Assembly: GCF_001625305.1 (NCBI RefSeq)
Contig: NW_017804509.1
Location: forward strand, 677,354 to 741,353
Direction of reading: 5' to 3'
Length of the DNA stretch: 64,000 nt
From: Branchiostoma belcheri
Lineage: Eukaryota > Chordata > Leptocardii > Amphioxiformes > Branchiostomatidae
Below the pieces are notes generated by a model. The model made no database searches. It was not told the origin of the DNA and was given only the letters and a program-made list of their open reading frames with translations. The position numbers and the translations under genes are program-made. How positions within the stretch are numbered: the stretch's first letter is position 1; each line of letters opens with the position of its first letter. Below are positions 12,583-24,300 of the stretch, piece by piece.

Positions 12583-12700
12583 CTAGTTTGTTTGTTTGTT
12601 TGTTTCGCATAACCGGTAAACCGCCCTTTAGGCATAACACACCAGTTTTGTACATGTACAAGCTGCGCAAGACCGGACTGTAAGGTTTGAACCACTCTTG
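12583..12700 (-). mobile_element. LINE 3' end with (GTTT)n, family 2 inverted
   Basis: tttgtttgtttcgcataacc, ggtaaaccgccctttaggca and taacacaccagttttgtaca mirror the copy at 12,103-12,253. Confidence 0.7.
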
Positions 12701-12840
12701 CCCTTGGAAAAGCACTTTCCTCGCTTCGCTCAGGTGAAAATGAGTCATGTGTTGTCCCCTGTGTTAGTGGCATTAATATAAGTTGAAACAACTTGAGTGT
12801 GCCGTCACCACGTTTTGTAATTAGATGTTGGAATATAAAA
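12700..12840 (+). mobile_element. SINE family 1, headless copy
   Basis: ttgcccttggaaaagcactt, tcgcttcgctcaggtgaaaa and gagtgtgccgtcaccacgtt match the 3' two thirds of the full SINE at 4,594. It abuts the LINE tail at 12,583-12,700. Confidence 0.75.
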
Positions 12841-13144
12841 GAAAAATCTTTCACTCTCGACCTGTCAGTCGGCGCCAAGGCATTGTTTCCTCCGGTCAAT
12901 GACCTCTGATTACGGGGTCATAGGTCACGGCGCCCATCCAACCGTACTTTATATCGTTGCGTCAGGATCTAGAAATAAGTTAAACGTCAGATTGTAACGA
13001 CCTGAAGCGCGACTTCACCTCAGACACGCTCTGTGGCAACCGCTTCAATGAACATCGTTAAATCATCGGGTCATTGAACGTTTAATGATCCTATAGATAA
13101 ATTCAACTACATTCTCAGAGGAGATAACCAATACAGTGTTCAAA

Positions 13145-13325
13145 TAGGAAAATACATGTTAGACAATAGCTAAACCTTTATTGTTACCGCATACATATAT
13201 TCTGTACGTAAGATGACGTTATCCACACAGTGTCATGTACTAGTATTTAGCTTTGTTAGATCTTAAGTTGTAGAAGATCATACAGAGGTCCCTGTACTTA
13301 TTGTTGTGTCAATAAAGAATCTCTC
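13145..13325 (+). repeat. dispersed repeat (paired with 8,850-9,005)
   Basis: Second copy of the AATAAA-ended repeat, slightly longer, with an internal insertion (acagtgtcatgtactag). Confidence 0.7.
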
Positions 13326-13384
13326 ATCATCATTTAGGAAAAAGTATAATCTTGGTGCAGGAAGTAAGCACGAACTGAAGCCAA

Positions 13385-13565
13385 CCTGCCAAAAAGCAGT
13401 TACTCAAGCAACTGGATATGTTTTGCCCCTCTGGTCTCTCAGTCACTGACGAAAGCTAATGTATACTAGCTGAAACGTCTGACGTTTCCAAAAGCATATC
13501 CAGTTGCTTGAGTAACTGCTTTTTGTCGTATCGTATTACCTGGATGTCTAACCTTCATCGACGTG
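13385..13565. mobile_element. short TIR element, CAGTTACTCAAGCAACTGG family (full copy)
   Basis: Arms cagttactcaagcaactgga and ccagttgcttgagtaactg flank a loop with ctgacgaaagctaatg and acgtctgacgtttcc. The right flank carries the family's cctggatgtctaaccttc. Relatives: 12,325, 24,795, 37,000 and 43,270. Confidence 0.8.
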
Positions 13566-13839
13566 AAGCCAACCTGCTCCAAACAAGAAAGTCCTTGCTC
13601 CAAATGAACATAATGCGTGGCCACCGCCTTATGTTTAGGTCACATTTCCAAACCTTGTACGAACGAAAAATTAACTATTCATATCAAGAATGTACAGAAA
13701 TAGTGTCCATGATTATCATAAAGAAGTTTTCTGTGCTTTGTTGTCTTTTGTAGCGAAGTTTTCGTTCCCAAAAGCTGTCCGGCCGGGTCCCGTGTGGGAA
13801 TTGTGACCTCAGCATTTAGTTTATACCCCCAGTCCGACT

Positions 13840-14040
13840 AGACGGCGCTCTCGCCGCGCTCTCTCTGCGACCTGAAATTGGCCAGAGCGCGGAGAGAGCG
13901 CCAAGGTCGCCATGTTTGTACTGTTTAGACCGCTGTGCTCCCATTGCGCTCTCATGGCGACCTTGGCGACATCTTGGCGCTCTCTCAGCGCTTTGGCCAA
14001 TTTCAGGTCGCAGAGGGGACGCAGTGAGAGCGCACACACA
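13840..14040. mobile_element. GC-rich hairpin element
   Basis: gcgacctgaaattggcc ... ccaaggtcgccatg is answered by catggcgaccttgg ... ggccaatttcaggtcgc, an inverted repeat of about 190 bp. Chance open frames cross it on both strands. Confidence 0.8.
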
Positions 14041-14069
14041 ACACAAAACTCGAACACGCGCGCGCGCGC

Positions 14070-14071
14070 AC

Positions 14072-14102
<31 letters not shown>

Positions 14103-14200
14103 TGACAGAGAAAAGAGAGTGGGAGAGAGAGAGAGAGCGACAGACGGATAGAGAGACAGAGAGAGAAAGAGAGAGAGACAGAGAGAAAGAGAGACACACA
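14070..14200. repeat. (GA)n microsatellite
   Basis: GA/GAGAGACA-rich tract immediately after the hairpin element, preceded by a short CG-alternating run (cgcgcgcgcg). Confidence 0.95.
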
Positions 14201-14886
14201 CACAAACGGGCCTGCACGAAGCCTGTGGCAGTGCCATTATTACCAGGTCAGTAGGTAACAAAGCACCCCGCCACAGCTGCGGTGGTTACTGGGATAATTA
14301 CCCGGGGAATCGTGCAGGAGACTTTTTCTCGGTAAGAAACCTCGCACCAAAGTCCCCTTATGAATATTAACATCCACTTGTTTATTCCTGTAGCCTAGAA
14401 ATTCAGCCCACCTACACGGGCCTTCTCTTTCTCTTTATTTCTATGCCATTGAGCCCAAAAGGCTAATCTTCGAAGCCTCCGTAGCAGGCTTATAGAACTG
14501 GGGGTTTGGTGTTCTTCGGCTGTTTTCTGATTAGCCCAGTTCTAAAACGGGGGTTTAACCAGGCCGGCTATGTTGTTTATATGCAATCAGAAAATAGCAC
14601 ATAAAGGCTCCTAAAGACCATGAAGACCCCAAAACCCCCAGTTTTTGGCATGCTATGGAGGCTAAATCTTCGATGGCTCATACAGAAATAAAAACACATA
14701 TACAACTGATAACATGGCAAAACAACAACAACAACAACAACACATATTTAGCCCCCAAAAATAACATTAATTACAACCTTTTTTGATTGTGGTGATTTTA
14801 ACCAGGGGCCTTGAAAAAAAAAACTGTCTAGAGTGGCTAATAAGTAGACATGCTGAAAATGGTCACAAAATTAACAGGTGGTCAGT

Positions 14887-15065
14887 AGCCTCTACCAGGC
14901 ACCGCGGATCGCTGGAAATAAAGTAGAAATTGGCCGAAATAAAGGAAAGTATACCAGAGAAGATCCAAAGCAAAGTGGATCCTCTCTGGCTGGCTGACTC
15001 CCCTGGTATACTTTCCTGTATTTCGGCCAATTTCTACTAGCCTTTTGGTGCCTGGTAGAGGCTAG
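14887..15065. mobile_element. Mutator-like hairpin MITE (family 2) with 9-bp flanking duplication
   Basis: Ends tagcctctaccaggcacc and ggtgcctggtagaggcta; inner arms aaattggccgaaata and tatttcggccaattt. The flanks are ggtggtcag and ggtggtcac, a 9-bp duplication with one mismatch. Confidence 0.85.
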
Positions 15066-15480
15066 GTGGTCACTACACACTCTACTAAGATGCTTGGGTA
15101 AGTTGAAAAAGGCTATATGTATGAAACTACCAAAAAAGTATTACCACTATGGGCGGGGGTCCATGTGTAGAGGTGGTCACCGAATAGCACATTTTTAATA
15201 CGTACTCATCTTTTCAAATCGTTCTGTTCTTCATTACTATTTCAATACCATGCAATCTCGTCTCAATCTTTTCAGGGTACCCTGAAAACAAGATATAACG
15301 TTACCGAAATTAAAGTGCATTGAAAAGAAAAAGAAAAGAAAGACGAGAATTTGTTTTGACCAAACTACCCTACGCGCTGTGCTATTTTTGACATCTGATA
15401 TTTCGTTTCCTCATACGTCACAAAAGAGGGTGCGATGCCTGCCGGGCGTCGGGTTACACTGTTCGCTGACCCGCGCACGC
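15066..15480. other. upstream flank of the acidic-protein gene
   Basis: No gene seen. AT-rich until about 15,420, where composition turns GC-rich (ccgggcgtcgggtt, cgcgcacgccg) ahead of the CCAAT array. Confidence 0.4.
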
Positions 15481-15483
15481 CGC

Positions 15484-15600
15484 AGCCAATCAGCGACGAG
15501 CCAGACCTCACTGCAGCCAATCAGCGACAAGCCCGCGAACACCGCAGCCAATCACAGACGGACCCATGCCTGCCCTAACCAATCAGCGCAAGGCTCAGGT
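15484..15600 (+). promoter_or_regulatory. four CCAAT boxes at exact 31-bp spacing
   Basis: CCAATCA occurs with CCAAT starting at 15,486, 15,517, 15,548 and 15,579, every 31 bases, in decayed 31-bp tandem units (gccaatcagcgacgagcc, gccaatcagcgacaagcc, gccaatcacagacggacc, accaatcagcgcaaggct). CCAATCA is the NF-Y core, and about 31-bp spacing puts the boxes on one face of the helix. The cluster is 121-218 bases ahead of the ATG at 15,704. No TATA box is evident. This is the likely promoter of the acidic-protein gene. Confidence 0.75.
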
Positions 15601-15703
15601 TAAACTTACCTGGCAAGAAAGGTGATCTCATCCAACAACCCATCCGAACAAAACGTCTGAAGCTAGGCCGGGAACGGCCACCAAAACTTCCTCGTCACTC
15701 ACC

Positions 15704-15721
15704 ATGCGTACAACAGTCAAG
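15704..15721 (+). CDS. acidic gene exon 1 (MRTTVK)
   Basis: An 18-base coding start just before a gtaacg donor, downstream of the CCAAT cluster. It joins in phase 0 to exon 2, which begins with its own ATG, so translation could also start at 18,045; either start leaves a signal peptide. Confidence 0.55.
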
Positions 15722-18700
15722 GTAACGTTGTGTTTTCATGCTACAGAATAGAGAATTTTGCTTCTTATTCAGTAAATACGGTTTATTTTAACCCAAAGAT
15801 TGTGACACTTTCGTACAAGTGACAAAATAGTTCATATATATAGCCTTGTAAGTAGGGCATGCACACACGAAGTTCGCATACATGTACGTGCATATGCCGT
15901 AAGTTTTGCCGGGCTAAGTGTTGCGTAGTCGGGTTGAAGTGCTTCCAAAATACACCAAGAATGCCTTCAACGCATCACATTGGCACTAGAAACAGTCTAG
16001 TGGGTGAATTAACTTCTCCATTGCATTTAAGTTCGTGTTTTAGATACTCGTAAGTCAAGTGTAGGTTTTAGTGTGGGGGAATAGTTTACACTGTGCCATT
16101 CTCTACCCCATGGTTTATCACAGACTAAGCAATAGTACCTCTCAGAAAATAAACAAGTAGGCAAATACTGCTAACAAAAACTACAACAAACTCTTGGCTC
16201 AAGAATAGCGTTCTAACAGGGCAAGACAAACGTTCTTGTCAAAATATCAGCCATAGCCCAGTCGTCACCAGTCGTCACAGTCGACTAATTTTACTTCCCT
16301 TTTTTCCGGGTGTTGCGTCTTGTCTTATGAAATCATTAATTGCTAATTTCTTCGACTTGAGAGTTCTTAATTCCTAAAGATGTTGAAAAGTATTTATTTC
16401 TTGTACCTTTTTAAATCCGAGAATGGGGGGCTGAAAGAATGTTTATGAACTTAGTACTGGCTATCACGCAGGTAAAAAAAAGGAAAGTGTCCGAGGGATC
16501 AGTTTCACTTTCTTTCCACGCGGGGAATTTGAGTTTTCAGTGAACGTTTGGAAAGAAAAAGAAATTCGAAAGCAGTCGGAACAATTTGAGAAACTGTCAC
16601 GGAGGAAAACGCTAGAAAAAACAACAGAATCTTCGACTTTGCTTGTAAGATTTTAGTAATGGCGGCGCACAATACCCAGACTGTGTCCCGCACCCAAACC
16701 TGTTCTACCGCAACTGTTTGTAAGCGCCTGGGGGCTAGAGTGTACGTGCACTCGCAACTGAATGAGTTATGGAGTCTACATGTATGTCTTTTTCAGCAAT
16801 CTCTAAGCTGACCCTACAGCGGCAAGGTTGTAATCATTGTTTGTTTCGCATATAACCGGTAAACCGCCTTTAGGCGTAACACACCAGTTCTGTACATGTC
16901 ATGTACGTACATGTACAAGCTGTGTAAGACCGGACTGTAAGGTTTGAACCACTCACACAGGGAAGGTCCCCTACTCTTTTCGATAAGTGCGGTGGGTTAT
17001 TGCATTGGCCAAAGGAGTGACCATTAGCGAATGAGTACTGTCATGCCACCGTAAGATCTGCTTGGAGATTGTTCTCCCGACTTTGAGACGTACCTACAGC
17101 TATCTCTCACAAATCCCCATTAGTTATCCTGAATTAATCGTTCTTAATACATAGTTCGTATCGCGTTGTCGAGTGCCAGATTGCCCCAAAGTCACATCGT
17201 ATCCGAAGCGTTCATTTGTATTGCTGATCGTAGCCTAGTTTACCAATTGGGATTCCCGAAACTAGCATATACATACAATATAGTCCATGTAGAAATGTGC
17301 GTCAAATTACCGGATAGCGTTGCCAGGATCCCCCATTCATACCCTCCAGCATATGAAGATGACTCAACATAAAGGTCTAATTATAACCTTGTCTGTCTGC
17401 ATGCAATTTATCATTATATTTTCTACAGCTTTGAGCACAGACAAGATTGAACGTTTTGGCGAACGAAATGCCCCCGGCGTATAAGGATAGAAAACTTGCA
17501 TGGTAGCTTCCAACTTGAAGGATATGTTATTAACTTCTTATAAGAAGGACTTCGTCGCAAGTGAAATCCATCTGTAAAATTGACGGTATGACATGGCTAA
17601 ATGTTAAAACAGGGTAGATTAAGTTAAGGCAAAAATCTCACAACTGCGACTCTGGGGGCCTATGCATTGTTACACGAGCTACCCCTGTCGCGTGCGCGAA
17701 TATTGCAATGTGTACGTGAAACACCAGTATTGACCGAAACTTGTCACAACTACAATTGACATTACAGTCAAACCTGTCCAAGCGACCATCTCTTCAAGCC
17801 GACCACCTTTTACTGGTCCCGAACTTGATTTTAAGACTCGACTAAGAAGGCCACCTGTCCAAGAAGACCACTTTACCCCGGCTCTGTTTTTTCTAAAGAT
17901 TTTCATGCTTGGAGAGGGAGGGGGGTGTTGTGTGCTATCATCAATAGATTCAACACACACATCTAACGCCCTGCATTCTCGCATGCTCGTGTCATTGTTA
18001 CTTAAATAATACGAACGTACGTTTGTTTTTTTTCCCATCCACAGATGCGTGTGTTTGTGGCGGCGTGTTTCCTGTCGTTCGTGCTAATTTCGGTAGAGGG
18101 CGCTGCGCTACAGCCAACAGAAGCGCCACCGCACAACGGGACCGAAGCGCCTGCCAGCGCCTCAGAAGTTCAACCCGCGACGGAGGCACCACAGCCAGTC
18201 CAGGACGCAACCACAAAGTGAGCGAAAATAAGCTTCTTTGATATATGATGAATTTTGGTGAATGTTCTTTATTATCCATATTACGATTAGCCAAGGGGAC
18301 TTGAAACTATACGTGATGTCACACCTCTACTGAATGATACAACAAACATGCTAGGATCTAATGCTCTTGTTGAATGCAATTTTACAAATAGTTATAAGTT
18401 ATCAAAACCTGAAAAACGTCACACACACTAGGGCTGCGGACCGGTACACTGTACCGGTCCAATACCGTAAAAATCGTTTCGGTACAGGTCCAAAATACCG
18501 GATCATGAAGTAACGAGTATATACCGAAATAGCTAGTTTACACCATGTATATGACTAAAGATAGGTAAATCCTACCACAAAGACGAAAAATTAGCACTGG
18601 AAAAGACGTAAACACCGTCGATTGATTTGAGATCCTCAGTCTCACGAGACATCGCGAGACAGGGAGAGTGTGGCTGATCCAGGGTTGTGATTGGTCAACA

Positions 18701-18899
18701 AACTCAAATCAGGTCAGAGGTCAGTCATTTTCCCTTCCCTCCAACACTTTATTATTGTTTCTGTGTCATGATTGAAAAAGTGAAGAACACGTGTTAATTT
18801 GTCAAATTGTTCAGGTACAGGTACAGGTCCGGACCTGTACCTAAACCTCTGTACCAGTACCTGTACCTGTACCTGATGTTACGTTTAGGTACGCAGCCC

Positions 18900-18993
<94 letters not shown>

Positions 18994-21359
18994 GCACAGT
19001 CACACAGAGACATACAGACAGACACAAACACTAGTTTTTCTCTTGTTTTTCAACACTGTTTTTGTTTTTCTTCAGGACGTCGATGTTAGCAGTAGTGCCG
19101 GACAGTATCATGGCGATGTACGACAGTTTGACAGGTTCAGTCATACAGACACACACAGAAGTGCTCAACCACACAGCCACACACAAACACACTACCATAC
19201 ACACCCACACTAGTTTTTTTCTTGCTAACGTTTGTTTTTATGTTTCTTCAGGACGTCGATGTTAGCAGTGATGCCGGACAGTATCATGGCGATGTACGAC
19301 AAATTCGACAGGTTCAGTCATACAGACACACACAGAAGTGCTCAGCCACACAGCCACACACAACCACACTACCATACACACCCACACTAGTTTTTTTCTT
19401 GCTAACGTTTGTTTTTATGTTTCTTCAGGACGTCGATGCTAGCAGTGATGCCGGACAGTATCATGGCGATGTACGATAAATTCGACAGTTCAGCTATACA
19501 TACACGCACACACACAACCACACATATGCACGCACACAGTTTGTTTGTTTGCTTGTTTGTTTTTCAACACTCTTTTTGTTTTTCTTCAGGACGTCGATGT
19601 TAGCAGTGATGCCGGACAGTATCATGGCGATGTACGACAAATTCGACAGGTTCAGTCAGGACTTCGACCAGGCCAAGAACAAGGAAGCCCTACGGGAGAT
19701 GTTCCAAAACTCCGACCTCAACCGTAAGGAGCTTTCTGTCGCGTTTTTTTCAGTATAATTTTTTTTAATTCCATTTCAGTTTTATTGCATGTCACATTAA
19801 CAGTCCATGTCTCCAGTTATTGCCTTCTTTCCATGCCCAGTTCAGAAACAAATAGAATACTAGACACGTAACATTTGCAAAGCAATTAATATAATGTTTA
19901 CCTTCACATTGTCTAATCCAACTAGCTACTGTTCTGCACTTTGCTACTTTAATGTAATAAACACCTGATACCATAGTTAAAGCATTGTGGTCCAGCTTCT
20001 TTGGTATCAAAGTTATAAAAAAGCAAAACTAAGTACATTGTACATTGTACTAAAAATGCTTTTGTAATAACTTAATACATATTTCCCATGTTGTTTGTAG
20101 GAGACGGACAACTGTCGTACTTCGAGCTGCTTCATTCTCCATATGTCCTGTCACCACGTAAGTAACTTTGTACATTTACTTACTTACAGTTCCCGACACC
20201 AGTTAGAGGGAGAGAAACGCAAATGCACTTCGGTATACGTAGCACGTCTCATATAAGGTCGTATTCGCGTATACAAAATTAACATCCCGTCTGTAGTTTC
20301 CAAATGATATGTCATAAAACAAATAGTCTGCAACAGGCAGAATTCTGATGCAACGTTGACCAAACATCCAACGAAAACCGTGAAAAATCAGGGCTTCGTG
20401 CAGGCGCAGTACGTTCTGCCGAAGTTCTGTGCAATGAATCTGTAAGTACTCTGCAAAGCGTCTGTCTTCCTTGACGTGAGTAAATCTTCAGTGTTCTTGT
20501 CGGATGCTCATTCTACATGCCGTTTCACAGGCCTGTGTGGCCCCAGTCAGGCAGGGGACGAAGATGAGGACGACGAAGACGATGACGCAACAGCCGTTGA
20601 CCATATAAGGTGTGATCACGAGATCCTGCTTCGGTGCGGAAACGTGCTGATGGACCACATCAACCGGACGGACCAGGCGTCTATATGCGAGGCTTTTAGG
20701 GTGAGATAGATCATTCATTCATTCATTCATTCATTCATTCATTCATTCATTCATTCATTCATTCATTCATTCATTCATTCATTCATTCATTCATTCATTC
20801 ATTCATTCATTCATTCATTCATTCATTCATCCATTCATCCATTCATTCATTCATCCATCCATTCTCTAACTCACACGCCAGAGAGAACCAGAGAGAACCA
20901 GAGAGAACCAGAGAGAACCAGAGAGAACCAGAGAGAACCAGAGTGATAGGCAAACACAAACACACCAAAAATAACATGTGACATGTAGGCCGCCCGGGAG
21001 TACCAGACAACACACACACACCAGCATACCATACATGTATTCATCAGTTTACCCACTTCCCTACAGGTCCACGCCAACTGCATCCGAGACAACGTCCTGA
21101 GCGCGGCGAACGCGTCTGTGAGGTGCGACATGGAGGCGGTGCGGGAGTACCAGGCCGCGCTCATGGAGATCGTCATCTTCTACGCACATACACACACCAA
21201 AATACCATACATGTACTCATCAGTCTCCCTGCTTCCCTACAGGTCCACGCCAACTGTATCAGAGACAACGTACTGAGCGCGGCTAACGCGTCTGTGAGGT
21301 GCGACATGGAGGCTGTGCGGGAGTACCAGACAGTACACACACACACACACACACACACA

Positions 21360-21393
<34 letters not shown>

Positions 21394-24300
21394 AGCATAC
21401 CATACATGTACTCATCAGTGTACCCACTGCCCTACAGGTCCACGCCAACTGCATCAGAGACAACGTTCTGAGCGCGGCGAACGCGTCTGTGAGGTGTGAC
21501 ATGGAGGCCGTGCGGGAGTACCAGACCGCGCTCATGGAGATCGTCATCTTCTACGAGTCGCTCGGTATCTGCTCGGCGGAGTTCGAGCAGCAGCTGGATA
21601 AGGAAGGTTAGTCTGTGGTGGCACTGAAACTGTTTTGTCTCTTTATCTGTATCAGTATAGCCGGTATAACCGCCCTTCGGCGTAGCACTCCAGCTTCGCA
21701 GGTACGCGGCGCGGCGGCAGCTGGCTACATTACACCGAACGACTTGTTACACCTAACCCTTGAGCATCTAACACTAAACATTGTCTAAAGCCATCTAATA
21801 TATGATGATGCCCCCTACTGTACTTGGTCACAGAGAGTTCCTCTTTGCGATAGTTCTAGGAAAAGGATGAGTATCCAGAATCGAACTTCATTCAAAACCA
21901 TGCTCAGGTACGGTTCTGGGATATTTCATGCGTATCCAGAACCGTGCTTTATCCAAAGCCATGCTGGGGCACGGTTCTAAATAGTCCATGTGTATCAAGA
22001 ACCGTGCCTGGGGCAGATCTATGTTCGACATGCAAAGTGATAAGTCAAAACACAGAGTCGTCTCTTTCTTAGTGAAGTTTGAAAACTTGCAGTAAGGTTG
22101 AAACATTGATGTATTTTTCCTTTTCCTCAGCGTTGTCTGAAGAGATGGAGGCTGCGGAACTGATCGACGTGGTGGGAGACATCATGGAAGAACAGAGAGA
22201 GGAGATGAGAGGAGAGGAAGAAGCTGAAGAAGAAATGGAAGAAGAGGAGGATCAAAGGGCGATGGCGATACAAATGATCGAAGAGCAGATCGCGGCTCTT
22301 GAAGAGCGGTGGGCGGAACTACAGGGGCTGCTTGAGCGGGCGAGGAACGCGTCGGCGGGTGAGCTACCCGGAAATATCACCGCGGAGGACCTGGAGCAAG
22401 AGATGTCAGACATCGAAGAGCAAGAAGATGAGCTAAGGAGGGAGGAGGATGAGATCGCCACCGGTGGTGAAGAATTTGATGACGGGTTGCCAATGGTGCC
22501 GGAGGGACAGGGGTACACGCAGGAAGAGATACAGGAAGCTTTAACACTGCTGGAGCAGAGGAGGGAAGTTCTGGAAACAAGGCTCGAACAGCTACTGAAC
22601 GCCTCGGCTAGCGTACCAGAGAACCGCACCGCAGAATTCGAAGAAGAAGTGGAGAGGGCTGAACAGGAGCTTTCCGATGTTGTACAAGAAGAGGACAGGC
22701 TGTTGGGAGGAGGGGAACCCGATGAGGACACCGAGGAAGAAATGCGGATGCAACAGACCGAAGAAGAAATAGCGGCCCTGGAGCAGATGAGGGCGGAGCT
22801 AGAAAGGAAGCTGGAGCAGTTGTTGAACGCCTCCGCTGACGAACTACCAGAAAACGGCACGGACGCGTTCAGACAGGCCGTGGAGGAAGCTGAACAGGAA
22901 CTGCAGGCAATCATCGAACGGGAAGACGAGCTGTTGAGGGAACAGGGTGCCATCAGCGGAGAAGGAGAAGGAGAAGGAGGGATGGACAGGCAAACGCTCC
23001 AGGAGGCGTGGAACTCGCTGGAGGAGAGAAGGGAGCGACTCGAGCGGCATATGGAGCGGCTGCTGGACTCCCTGCCCGACGTCGCAGAGAGCGACACGGA
23101 GGAGTACGAACGAGAGCTGGAGGAGACGGAGCAACAGCTCGAAGAGGTGATGCAGGAAGAGGAAGAGCTTTTGGAAGGGGAGGGTGAAGGTGAGCCTGAT
23201 GATGACGACGAAAGGGGGATGCAGCTACGAATGCTCGATGAGCAGATACAGGCCCTGGAGGAAAAGAGAGAGGAACTGGAGAGGGAGCTCGAGGAACTGT
23301 TCAACACAAACAACAACACCCTGGACAACAGCACCATGGAGGCGATGGAAGAGATTGAGGCGGAGCTTGAAGAAGTCGTCGAAGAGGAGAACGAATTGAT
23401 GCAAGAAGAGGAGGAGATACTTCAAGAAGAGGACGAAGACGACGAAGATGGAGAGTTCTCCGAAGAGGAGGAAGCGTTCTCTGACGAAGAAGAAGATGGT
23501 GAGAACTCGCGCGAGCAGTGGATCCGAGACCAGCTGGAAGCTCTGGAGCAAGAAAGAGAGCAACTGGAAGCTCAGCGCGAAGAGCTGCTTAACGGGCCGG
23601 CAGAAAATCGCACCGAAGAGATGGTCAACGAACTGGAGCGACAGATCGAGGAAGTAGAAGAGGAAGAAGACAGGCTCGTGGGAGGAGCAGACGGCGTAGA
23701 CGTAGATGACGGTGAAGAAGAAGAAGAAGATGAGCTGGACCAGATGGGCCAGGAAATGGACCACCTGGAAGAAGAGCAAGAGGAGCTGACCAATGAGATC
23801 AACCAGCTCCTTCAGGAGGCTGACGGAGCGCCGGAGAACGCGACGGAGGAGATCAGGCGCGAGGTTTGTTTGTTTGTTTATTTAGGAAGCTCCATTAGTG
23901 ATGATACATCGCTATTCTTCCTGGAGTCCTTTACATAAAATTCATTAACTATTATTTACATACATGTTTAACTGCTATCAAGAAAACTTATCTTATCAAC
24001 ATTGTAAATTACAAGTTAAGCATCAATTAATAGTAAATTACAAATTACAAATTAAGCATCAATTAATAGTAAATTACACATTAAGCATCAATTAATACAT
24101 CAATTAATAATACAGAGGATTCTGCATATTTGTATAGCGCATTTTATACAGTTACCCGGCCTATACGATAGGCCGGAATAGCACTAATGGCGTCCCGAAG
24201 GGGAGGGGAGGGGGGTATAGCAACGAGCATAAATTACTAAGACAAACAACGAACTCACGATATCGTATGCCGCAACTTTATTTGTAAAATTGTATTCATG

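Noticed and set aside
13821-14261. Ser/Leu-rich open frames on both strands around the GA repeat and hairpin
   Set aside because: Produced by the (GA)n tract and a GC-rich inverted repeat.
15514-15600. ER-stress response element (CCAAT-N9-CCACG) in the CCAAT cluster
   Set aside because: The bases nine positions after each CCAAT are gccag, gcccg, acccat and similar, not CCACG.
22252-23337. A 361-codon Ser-rich open frame on the minus strand opposite the Glu-rich exon
   Set aside because: GAA/GAG/GAC/GAT codons read backwards give Ser/Phe/Leu; it mirrors the real exon and has no splice or start context of its own.
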